From the NCBI GenBank assembly GCA_021202205.1, contig JAJQDJ010000288.1, forward strand, positions 1 through 5,478: DNA of 5,478 bases. Reading direction: 5' to 3'. Shown here piece after piece: positions 1 through 5,478 of this stretch. The position numbers were made by a program, and so were the translations under genes. This DNA is from Erysipelotrichaceae bacterium. GTDB taxonomy: Bacteria > Bacillota_I > Bacilli_A > Erysipelotrichales > Coprobacillaceae. The notes below the pieces were generated by a model, which was given only the letters and a program-made list of their open reading frames with translations, was not told the origin of the DNA and made no database searches. Each line of letters starts with the position of its first letter. Position 1 is the stretch's first letter.

Positions 1-357
1 AATTTATTTAAAAATCTTTTAAATTTCTTCTTGACATTTTACCAGACGACTAAATCCAAATCTTCTGAAAGTGCTATAGATAACGCTTTATCTTCTTTAA
101 ATAAGCATCCATACAGTACACCTGAATACTTAAGGTTAACACCTGTAGGTTTAACTGATGATGAAAAATATGACTATAATCGTTCTGATCTTTGGGAATA
201 TATCCAATACTTACCTGATCAAATCAAAGATGAAATATTTTATACACCAGAATTAACATCCAAATATGAACAAGCCCTAGCTTCAAATTATCGTCGAATC
301 CTTAAACATGGTCGTACTTCCAATATAAAAAAACTAAATCATACAAAGAAAAAGTAA
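1..357 (+). CDS. 3' end of a hypothetical protein, cut by the window edge
   Basis: The frame is open from base 1 to a TAA at 355-357, giving at least 118 residues. I do not recognise the family. The only possible start inside the window is a TTG at 31, which has no ribosome binding site, and there is no in-frame ATG, so this is most likely the C-terminal part of a longer gene starting off the left edge. The visible protein is hydrophilic and rich in Tyr, Asp, Glu and Lys (for example DDEKYDYNRSDLWEYIQYLP). It has no membrane segment or Cys/His cluster and ends in a strongly basic tail (KKLNHTKKK). It converges on the minus-strand cluster, and its stop codon lies in the left arm of the hairpin at 356-378. 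A transposase or other mobile-gene C-terminus is possible, but nothing I can see proves it. Confidence 0.45.
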   Translation, partial: NLFKNLLNFFLTFYQTTKSKSSESAIDNALSSLNKHPYSTPEYLRLTPVGLTDDEKYDYNRSDLWEYIQYLPDQIKDEIFYTPELTSKYEQALASNYRRILKHGRTSNIKKLNHTKKK

Positions 358-378
358 ATGCTTCAAATTGAAGCATTT
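356..378. terminator. Bidirectional hairpin between converging genes
   Basis: A perfect inverted repeat has 9-base arms AAATGCTTC and GAAGCATTT around AAATT; the match can be extended to 11-base arms with one central base. On the plus strand it is followed by TTTTCTAATTCT, a weak T-rich tail. On the minus strand it is followed by TTTACTTTTTCTTT, a better T tract. It overlaps the last bases of the plus-strand gene (stop at 355-357) and of the alkyltransferase remnant (stop at 363-365), so it can serve as a shared Rho-independent terminator for both transcripts. Confidence 0.7.
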
Positions 379-760
379 TCTAATTCTAACAAAAACTTTT
401 TAATTCCTAAACCGCCAGCATACCCTACTAGATTATGATTACTGCTCGATAAGCTTTAGGTGAACCTATATCCATACTCAATTGTTTATAGGAGATTGTT
501 TGCCCATAAGGTATATCAAGCAAAGCACGATAAACTTTTTATTGGAAAGGAGTTCCTTGAATCAAATAATCCAATTCGAACTCTTGTCTTACACCATTAA
601 AATACTCTTGTAATTGCTGATAGGCTTTTATTAAATAATCTGATTGTGATAATTACCATCTATAAACACTTGTCCGAACAAACAATAAACCAAACGATTA
701 TCTTCTTCAAATAAAATTATGATACTTATAGGTGTTTTATAATAATAATTCATAATACAT
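363..760 (-). pseudogene. ogt: Remnant of O6-alkylguanine-DNA alkyltransferase, active site deleted
   Basis: Joining three minus-strand frames gives a clear methylated-DNA--protein-cysteine methyltransferase, the suicide enzyme that moves alkyl groups from O6-alkylguanine onto its own cysteine. The N-terminal part reads KTPISIIILFEEDNRLVYC. After a frameshift near 647-655 it continues AYQQLQEYFNGV, then GTPFQ, an in-frame TAA (539-541), and KVYRALLDIPYGQTISYKQL and SPKAYRAV. At 440/441 the frame changes again and resumes at NHNLVGYAGGLGIKKFLLEL. Compared with the family pattern, about 21 residues are missing at that junction. They are the stretch that holds Asn-Pro and the catalytic Pro-Cys-His-Arg, so no recoding could give an active enzyme. 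A ribosome binding site (767-772) lies ahead of the ATG at 758-760, whose frame also stops after seven codons; a better-preserved frame begins at the ATG at 751-753. It is the last gene of the minus-strand cluster, 48 bp after the SNF2 end. The identification is firm; ogt or adaB-type naming is by similarity. Confidence 0.88.
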
Positions 761-766
761 TCATTT

Positions 767-772
767 CTCCTT
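767..772 (-). promoter_or_regulatory. Ribosome binding site of the alkyltransferase remnant
   Basis: AAGGAG lies 6 bases ahead of the ATG at 758-760 and 13 ahead of the ATG at 751-753. The spacing suggests that the ancestral start was the one at 760 and that an early indel moved the downstream sequence out of that frame. Confidence 0.5.
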
Positions 773-808
773 GTCATAAGCCATGAAGATTACAATACTC
801 ATAAACAA

Positions 809-931
809 TTACTTTATCTCAAACAAACTTCTAATATCATCCTTACTCATCGTTGCCAAGCCACCTTCGTTATTTTCCACAAAAACATCAGCAAGCTCTT
901 TCTTCTTTTCTTGTAAATCTAAAATTTTTTT
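809..931 (-). other. Out-of-frame C-terminal tail of the SNF2 protein
   Basis: Shifting frame at the A7 run (925-931) gives ILDLQEKKKELADVF, then GGLATMSKDDIRSLFEI and a TAA at 809-811, about 38 codons. This is the expected SNF2 C-terminal ending (family form: EEKILELQxKKxxLA, then an acidic or serine-containing segment and a short LF-type end). Restoring the frame needs one A fewer or two more. Two more (nine As) gives VEKKILDL, which fits the family spacing better. Confidence 0.8.
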
Positions 932-2426
932 CTACCGAATCTTTCATTACCAGTTTGATTTCCTGTACTTTATTTGTCTGACCAATACGATAAGCACGAT
1001 CAGTTGCTTGATTTTGGGCCGAGACATTCCACCATGGGTCATAATGTATAACCATTTGAGCAGCTGTTAAATTCAATCCTGTTCCCCCAGCTTTTAAAGA
1101 AATCAAAAAGACAGTCGTTGAATCATTTTGAAAACGATCAACCAAATCTTTACGTTTTTCCTTAGAAGTTTGTCCAGTTAACATATAGTACGATATACCT
1201 TTAAGATTTAATTGTTCTGCTATCAAATCAAGCATTGATGTAAAACTTGAAAAAAGTAAAATTTTCTGATTGCTTTCTTTAATATTTTCAATAATTTCCA
1301 TACAAGCCATTAGCTTAGAAGAAGGAGTATGAATATTTTCATAGACCAAACGTGGTTCACAGCAAAGTTGTCGTAGTTTTGTAAGCATTGATAGTATAGC
1401 TATATTATCAACTTTTTCCTGATTAAGTATTTCCTGCAAATCCGAATTCACTTGTGCAAGATTGGCCAAATATATTTTATATTCTTCATCATCAAAAGAA
1501 ATAAGTTGTGTTTTTTCAATTTTATCAGGTAATTCTGGTAATACATCTTTTTTATTACGTCTTAAGATAAATGGCGAAACCAATTTTTTAAGCTGTTTTG
1601 TCTTTTCTTTATCATGATTTTTTACAATATCATTTTCATAATGCGTTACAAAATAATGATAATTAAAGAGATATTGAGGCATCAGAAAGTCGAATATGGA
1701 CCATAATTCAGCTAATGAATTTTCTATAGGTGTACCAGTTAAAGCCAGACGAGAATTTGATTGAAGTTTTTTTACGGTTCTAGCATTAAGTGTTTTTTGA
1801 TTTTTAATATATTGAGCTTCGTCTAAAATCACATATTCAAATGTTTTTCCCTCATACAACTTATAATCACGACGCATATAATCATAACTTGTCACCAATA
1901 AATCATATTCCTGATAAGCTTGAATCATTTGTTTTCTATTATCCTGACTTTTCACAATACAACCTACATGCAGTTTCTTAGAAAACTTATGGACTTCACT
2001 TTCCCAATTATAAACGAGTGATGAAGGACACACAACGATACTTGGTAATGCACTATCAATACTTTCTAATAAATCTATCACTTGTAAAGTCTTACCCAAC
2101 CCCATATCATCTGCTAAAATACCATTAAATCCACAATCTCTTAAACAATGCATCCATGCTACCCCATCCTTTTGATAATCTCTTAAAATATCTTGATAAC
2201 ACTCAGGTAATACATGTTCTATAGTATCAATATGATCAAATTTATCAATCAAATCTTTAAAAGATTGTTGTCGATTCATCTCGATATACTGATAATTTTC
2301 ACTATCCTCATTAAGAGAAAAAGCACGATAAGCATTCATAGACAAATGTCCATTGTCCAAATCTTTAGGACTAATATAGTAATCTTCCTTCAATTCATTT
2401 AATTCGTCTAATTGTGGTGAATTCAA
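888..2426 (-). CDS. SNF2-family helicase/ATPase motor domain (C-terminal piece of a split gene)
   Basis: This is a superfamily 2 SNF2/Rad54-type DNA translocase motor, expected to use ATP hydrolysis to move along double-stranded DNA in the cytoplasm. Counting residues from the TTG at 2426, the motifs appear in order: LRDYQKDGVAWM (81-92), Walker A DDMGLGKT (106-113), Ia with VCPSSLVYNW (132-141), Walker B DEAQ (202-205), III LTGTPIEN (229-236), IV ILLFSSF (389-395), V KAGGTGLNL (445-453) and VI QATDRAYRIGQ (473-483) with both arginines. All catalytic residues are present. The TTG has no ribosome binding site; the frame really continues upstream to the TAA at 2478-2480, so this is the second half of the gene and not an independent start. 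After residue 500 (DSVEK) the frame is wrong for 12 residues and ends at 888. Its own translation would depend on stop readthrough or weak reinitiation, for example at Met30. Confidence 0.85.
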   Translation of the reverse strand: MNSPQLDELNELKEDYYISPKDLDNGHLSMNAYRAFSLNEDSENYQYIEMNRQQSFKDLIDKFDHIDTIEHVLPECYQDILRDYQKDGVAWMHCLRDCGFNGILADDMGLGKTLQVIDLLESIDSALPSIVVCPSSLVYNWESEVHKFSKKLHVGCIVKSQDNRKQMIQAYQEYDLLVTSYDYMRRDYKLYEGKTFEYVILDEAQYIKNQKTLNARTVKKLQSNSRLALTGTPIENSLAELWSIFDFLMPQYLFNYHYFVTHYENDIVKNHDKEKTKQLKKLVSPFILRRNKKDVLPELPDKIEKTQLISFDDEEYKIYLANLAQVNSDLQEILNQEKVDNIAILSMLTKLRQLCCEPRLVYENIHTPSSKLMACMEIIENIKESNQKILLFSSFTSMLDLIAEQLNLKGISYYMLTGQTSKEKRKDLVDRFQNDSTTVFLISLKAGGTGLNLTAAQMVIHYDPWWNVSAQNQATDRAYRIGQTNKVQEIKLVMKDSVEKNFRFTRKEERAC

Positions 2427-2477
2427 ATAAAGTAATTGCCCATTTTTTAAACGATAGAACTTCTTTTTACGACGATA

Positions 2478-2480
2478 TTA
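2478..2480 (-). other. In-frame TAA that splits the SNF2 gene
   Basis: A single TAA sits between VLD and YRRKKKFYRLKNG with both sides in the same frame and both matching the family. One base change from a sense codon (CAA, AAA, GAA, TCA or TTA) would explain it. I see no ribosome binding site just downstream that would make the second half an independent gene. Confidence 0.85.
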
Positions 2481-3968
2481 ATCTAATACGTGACCTATTT
2501 CATCTACTGGAATTTGATCACTAGCAATATCTAATGACAACAACTGGCTTTCTACTTTTACCCCAACTTGAATAGAATAATAAGCTTTATCACCTAATTT
2601 CCTTAAATCCTGAGATACATAAATATCAGCAAAATTTGACAAAAACTCTAAACCTTCATTTAAAAATAAATACGTTCTTTCATTATTCTCATCCAAATAA
2701 GCTAAATGATTATTATAATCTATATCACCATAATTACTAATATAGGTTTCTACAATATCTTGTTGATAATTGGTCATAAAATCTTTATCAAAACCGCCTT
2801 GAATATGTCCATTATCATTAAGATAATCTAAACGTAAAACTATTTTTTCATTGTCATCAATATCTCCGTATAGATGAATAGTATGATAATCGTTCATCAT
2901 CATATCTAATGGTAAATTGATATCTATATAGTCTTCAATATTGGATAAAACATATTTAGAAAAACTTGTATATTCTTCTTTTTTAACAGATAATTCCCCT
3001 TTTACTAATATTTGTATAAGGTTTTTAAGAATACCTTGATGATCACTTTCAATACGTGATAATGTTTCATTATTATCATAAATATAAAGATATTTTTGAC
3101 CATAAATATATGAATCGAGTTTTTCTAATGATAAAATATAATATATTTCATCTTCCTTCATATTGATTTGAATACGCTTTTGATATTTATTTAAATGAAA
3201 GGTTGGATAATCATAACCATAATAAAGATCAAAAAAATCATCTATAATACCTTCTTCTAATTCAATCGATTTACCTAACGATGAAAAATAATATTTTGAA
3301 TAGCTATTATCTCTTAAATAATTATTAACAGTTTTTAAAAATTCAATCTGTTTACAAGCAAATTCATCAAAAGCACTTTCATCATGAATAAAGCTTAAAG
3401 CTTTACCATACTTTACATTTTCCTTATTTTTAATCTGATTAAGAAATGTTGTAATATTTCTAATCACATACTTCTTCTCATTACCAATTTTATATGATAT
3501 TCTCATATGATCAAATACAGGTTCTAATTCATATTGAGTTTGTTGAATAATGGTAGAAAGGTTTTGTTGATAAAGAATTTTTTGTTTTACAATGAAATCT
3601 GCTGTTATTTGAGATTGTTGTTTAAGATAGGCATCACGTTTTCTTTTTTCTTCAATTTCTTTATAATGAATCATACGTTCTAATTTATTGTCATGATAAG
3701 GTAATGATATATCATCCGCCAATTTCAACATAATCGCTCCTATATGACCGCATGGAGAAAGCGTGTCACACTTATCACAATCACACTGATAATGAATAAG
3801 CTTATGATTTTCATACTTCAATGTACAATGATGAATTTGGCCAAAAGCTTGAAGTGTTGCAAGAATTTCATTATTATCCTCTATAATATCCACAATATTA
3901 TTTTGCTCATAGAAGTATGTTGCCAATTGTTGATACAATGGATTTGTTATATATTCATGCATTTGCAT
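2478..3968 (-). CDS. SWIM zinc finger plus SNF2-associated domain (N-terminal piece of the split SNF2 gene)
   Basis: This 496-residue piece is the accessory half of a bacterial SNF2 ATPase. A SWIM zinc finger lies at residues 62-75: CxC at Cys62/Cys64 and CxH at Cys73/His75, with an extra Cys67 between (CDCDKCDTLSPCGH). SWIM fingers of the CxCx(n)CxH type are predicted to bind DNA or protein. A charged helical stretch follows at about 95-140. The remainder to 496 matches the position and character of the bacterial SNF2-associated domain, ending in beta-rich sequence (YYSIQVGVKVESQLLSLDI). It stops at a TAA exactly at the linker into the helicase motor. The ATG at 3968 is chosen because AAGGAGG lies 5 bases upstream; a second ATG at 3962 is less well spaced. 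The start lies inside the reconstructed end of the upstream SWIM gene, suggesting translational coupling. On its own this piece has no ATPase motifs. Confidence 0.85.
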   Translation of the reverse strand: MQMHEYITNPLYQQLATYFYEQNNIVDIIEDNNEILATLQAFGQIHHCTLKYENHKLIHYQCDCDKCDTLSPCGHIGAIMLKLADDISLPYHDNKLERMIHYKEIEEKRKRDAYLKQQSQITADFIVKQKILYQQNLSTIIQQTQYELEPVFDHMRISYKIGNEKKYVIRNITTFLNQIKNKENVKYGKALSFIHDESAFDEFACKQIEFLKTVNNYLRDNSYSKYYFSSLGKSIELEEGIIDDFFDLYYGYDYPTFHLNKYQKRIQINMKEDEIYYILSLEKLDSYIYGQKYLYIYDNNETLSRIESDHQGILKNLIQILVKGELSVKKEEYTSFSKYVLSNIEDYIDINLPLDMMMNDYHTIHLYGDIDDNEKIVLRLDYLNDNGHIQGGFDKDFMTNYQQDIVETYISNYGDIDYNNHLAYLDENNERTYLFLNEGLEFLSNFADIYVSQDLRKLGDKAYYSIQVGVKVESQLLSLDIASDQIPVDEIGHVLD

Positions 3969-4146
3969 AAGTTCCTCCTTCTAAAAGCACTAATAAATAT
4001 TTTTCTGAATAATAGTTAATAAGATTATAAATCACTTCCATATATTGCCCTGGTGTCGTTTGAGGAATCAATTCATTAGCAATTTCTTTGCATACTCTTT
4101 CATATTCATAAAATAAGTATGATTGATAGTGTATATGTATTTTTTT
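3955..4146 (-). other. Out-of-frame C-terminal tail of the SWIM protein
   Basis: From the A7 run at 4140-4146, the shifted frame reads on for about 61 codons: IHIHYQSYLFYEYERVCKEI, then ANELIPQTTPGQYMEVIYNL and an end at GGTYANA, with a TGA at 3955-3957. The segment looks like normal helical C-terminal sequence, it fills what would otherwise be a 137-bp gap, and it ends 14 bases inside the SNF2 gene. These are good reasons to treat it as the original end of the upstream gene. The correction needed is one A fewer or two more, the same as at 925-931. Confidence 0.75.
3974..3980 (-). promoter_or_regulatory. Strong ribosome binding site of the SNF2 gene
   Basis: AAGGAGG lies 5 bases before the ATG at 3966-3968 and fixes that start. 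It lies inside the out-of-frame tail of the upstream SWIM gene, as expected for overlapping, coupled genes. Confidence 0.85.
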
Positions 4147-5350
4147 CTAACATCATTAAATAAGTTTGAAAATCATGATTTTTCATATATTCAGCCAATT
4201 GATAAGACATTGTTTTAGATGGTGATAGTAAGTAGCGATATGCCAAATATTCATAACACGATAACTCATAAAGAATATCGTTACGTATACGGCCCATTAT
4301 ATCCTGCAATTCTTCAATGATAACAAATTGTGCAGTTTGCCACTGTTTTCCATACATGTCCTTTAATTCTTTAAGATACGACAAATCATCCATATTATGA
4401 GAATCTCTATAATAATTTAAAACATACTTTTGATAAGCAGATATATCACCCGTATATTTATATAATACTATCTCAATATCTTTTAAATCATAATCCTGTA
4501 ATTTCATATATACCTGCTCATAAAGCTTGACTGCCTCTTCCATTTTATTATCTTCGATATATTGATTTAATATTATATATTGATATTCTTTACTATCTAT
4601 TGATAATTGTTTTAATAAAAATAAACGTTCCTCACTTGTCAACTCTTTAAGATGATTAGTTAAGTAAGTCATAATATTTTGCTGTAATATTTCATCTATT
4701 TTATCTTCTAAACAAGCTAAGTAAAAAGATATCAGCTCATGAGTTTGTAAATAGTTATTTATCTGGCACATTAGCGATGCAACATGTTGTTGATTGTTTA
4801 AAAAATGTTCTTCCATCCATGGTAAGTAATAAACCAATGCTCCTTTAGTTTGCAAAAATTGACGAAATGCCTTAATCAAGATAACATCTACTTCAATGGT
4901 ATATTGTGGAGATAAACTCATATGGTCATAATCATCAACTAAAGATGTAAGCATTTGAAATATTTGTTTTATATTGTCATGACGCAATTGATCAATAATT
5001 TTCTTTGTCTGTTTCTTTAAAAATTCAATAGCTTTATCATAATCTTTACTATCATAATATCCTTTAAATGATATATCCTCATTATTTTCAAAAATAAGAT
5101 ATTCACTTTTAAGTTTTAAATACAGCGCTGCTTCATGTTCACACGTTTCCCCTTTACGGGCGTGTTTACAAGTACAATTCATTTTTGTCATCTTATGTTT
5201 ATCATTAACCATAATAACAACATGATAATATTGCTTGTCTCTCACATTAGCACTATAAAGATTGTTATTTTGCTTAATAGGACCAACTTGATTATTTTGA
5301 TATAATTGATAGCCTTTTTGAAAAGTAGCATCTGATATTTTTTGACCCAT
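4106..5350 (-). CDS. SWIM zinc-finger protein, C-terminally frameshifted
   Basis: A SWIM zinc finger lies near the N-terminus (Cys59, Cys61, Cys70, His72 counting from the chosen start: CTCKHARKGETCEH), followed by about 340 residues of helical, charged sequence without catalytic motifs I recognise. I take the ATG at 5350 (MGQKISDATFQKG) because AGAGGTGA lies 5 bases upstream. An in-frame TTG at 5389 would add 13 residues but has no ribosome binding site and runs through the -10 box. The open frame gives 414 residues; the last 11 (NTYTLSIILIL) are out of frame after an A7 run, and the true end was probably at 3955, about 465 residues. SWIM proteins directly upstream of SNF2 ATPases are a known Firmicute arrangement (such as ywqB-ywqA in Bacillus), which suggests that the two act together, probably on DNA. 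The precise role is unknown. Confidence 0.82.
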   Translation of the reverse strand: MGQKISDATFQKGYQLYQNNQVGPIKQNNNLYSANVRDKQYYHVVIMVNDKHKMTKMNCTCKHARKGETCEHEAALYLKLKSEYLIFENNEDISFKGYYDSKDYDKAIEFLKKQTKKIIDQLRHDNIKQIFQMLTSLVDDYDHMSLSPQYTIEVDVILIKAFRQFLQTKGALVYYLPWMEEHFLNNQQHVASLMCQINNYLQTHELISFYLACLEDKIDEILQQNIMTYLTNHLKELTSEERLFLLKQLSIDSKEYQYIILNQYIEDNKMEEAVKLYEQVYMKLQDYDLKDIEIVLYKYTGDISAYQKYVLNYYRDSHNMDDLSYLKELKDMYGKQWQTAQFVIIEELQDIMGRIRNDILYELSCYEYLAYRYLLSPSKTMSYQLAEYMKNHDFQTYLMMLEKNTYTLSIILIL

Positions 5351-5355
5351 GGTTT

Positions 5356-5363
5356 TCACCTCT
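5356..5363 (-). promoter_or_regulatory. Ribosome binding site of the SWIM gene
   Basis: AGAGGTGA, 5 bases before the ATG at 5348-5350. It decides this start over the in-frame TTG at 5389. Confidence 0.7.
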
Positions 5364-5368
5364 ATACT

Positions 5369-5374
5369 ATTATA
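5369..5374 (-). promoter_or_regulatory. Possible -10 box for the minus-strand operon
   Basis: A perfect TATAAT lies 5 bases before the ribosome binding site of the first gene. There is no good -35 hexamer at 16-18 bases (the TTGAGA upstream is only 9 bases away) and no TGn extension. A transcript from here would start almost on the ribosome binding site, giving a very short leader. It is the only promoter-like motif ahead of the cluster, but chance is possible in AT-rich DNA. Confidence 0.35.
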
Positions 5375-5478
5375 ACCTAAATTTCTCAATAATCATATAC
5401 AAAAAGAGTGCTGTTTTTAAAGTCCCGTATTGTAAAATGAAACTGGAATTAAGGGGGGGCTGATTTGGAGGGCAGCCT

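Larger units (their letters stand above)
809..3968 (-). pseudogene. Reconstructed full-length SWIM/SNF2 ATPase gene with two lesions
   Basis: The two open pieces at 2478-3968 and 888-2426 lie in the same frame and are separated by a single TAA (2478-2480) plus 17 open codons. Across the stop the protein reads GHVLD, stop, YRRKKKFYRLKNGQLLYL. This matches the conserved junction in Firmicute SNF2 proteins, where a YRxKKxYYRLxDG segment links the associated domain to the motor. A second lesion at the A7 run (925-931) throws the end out of frame; the correct tail continues to a TAA at 809-811. With that frame corrected the gene encodes about 1053 residues, a normal length for this family. Unless both lesions are sequence errors or are recoded, this is a pseudogene. 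The two pieces and the tail are described separately. Confidence 0.8.

Noticed and set aside
1..30. AT-rich partial inverted repeat at the left edge
   Set aside because: Short and imperfect, as expected by chance at this base composition, and inside an open frame.
31..59. TTGACA at 31-36 as a -35 promoter box
   Set aside because: No convincing -10 box 16-18 bases downstream, and it lies inside an open coding frame.
539..541. TAA reassigned to a sense codon, suggested by two in-frame TAAs
   Set aside because: TAA also works as the normal end of the plus-strand gene and of the reconstructed SNF2 gene, and the alkyltransferase has other lesions that recoding would not mend.
925..931. Classical -1 ribosomal frameshift site (A AAAAAT type)
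   Set aside because: The -1 frame meets TAG at once; the homologous tail needs a +1 (or -2) shift, so the standard slippery-heptamer mechanism does not fit.
783..1070. Plus-strand open frame of 95 codons
   Set aside because: It lies opposite the SNF2 C-terminal region, has no ribosome binding site and encodes low-complexity Ser/Phe-rich sequence; it is a shadow of the helicase gene.
2214..2402. Plus-strand open frame of 62 codons
   Set aside because: Antisense to the SNF2 motor half, Ile/Phe-rich with no domain and no ribosome binding site.
3744..4019. Plus-strand open frame of 91 codons that looks hydrophobic
   Set aside because: Antisense to the SNF2 start and the SWIM tail, both supported by motifs or overlap; the Ile/Leu-rich look is the usual result of reading AT-rich coding DNA backwards.
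363..5350. Anti-phage defence system based on the SNF2 ATPase (DISARM-like)
   Set aside because: No methyltransferase, phospholipase D or other defence partner is present; SWIM plus SNF2 pairs of this kind are widespread in Firmicutes, and the genes here are broken.

Overview
The window comes from a low-GC Firmicute. It is AT-rich (around 30% GC by eye), uses AGGAGG-type ribosome binding sites and prefers A/T-ending codons. A gut Erysipelotrichia or Coprobacillus-like bacterium is my best guess, but that is inference from composition and gene content only. Almost all of it is one minus-strand cluster, read from right to left: a SWIM zinc-finger protein (5350 down to about 3955), a SWIM/SNF2-family ATPase (3968 down to 809), and an O6-alkylguanine-DNA alkyltransferase (about 760 down to 363). 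A plus-strand gene fragment of unknown function enters at the left edge and converges on this cluster. A hairpin at 356-378 sits between the two converging ends and overlaps both.

The most striking point is that all three minus-strand genes are broken. The SWIM gene loses its last ~61 codons through a frameshift at an A7 run; the lost tail is readable in another frame and ends overlapping the SNF2 start. The SNF2 gene carries one in-frame TAA between its accessory half and its motor half, then a frameshift at a second A7 run that removes the last ~38 codons. The alkyltransferase gene has a frameshift, an in-frame TAA and a deletion that removes the catalytic PCHR segment. It has no open reading frame of useful length left and is recognisable only by piecing three frames together.

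The intact ancestor would have been a tightly packed operon: SWIM protein, then an overlapping SNF2 ATPase of about 1053 residues with SWIM, SNF2-associated and helicase domains, then a DNA-repair alkyltransferase 48 bp further on. The present state looks like operon-wide decay. The two A7 frameshifts alone could instead be homopolymer sequencing errors or slippage sites, because they share an identical 11-base context and need the same frame correction. The right edge (about 5430-5478) changes to G-rich sequence with a G7 run and may be the edge of another element.
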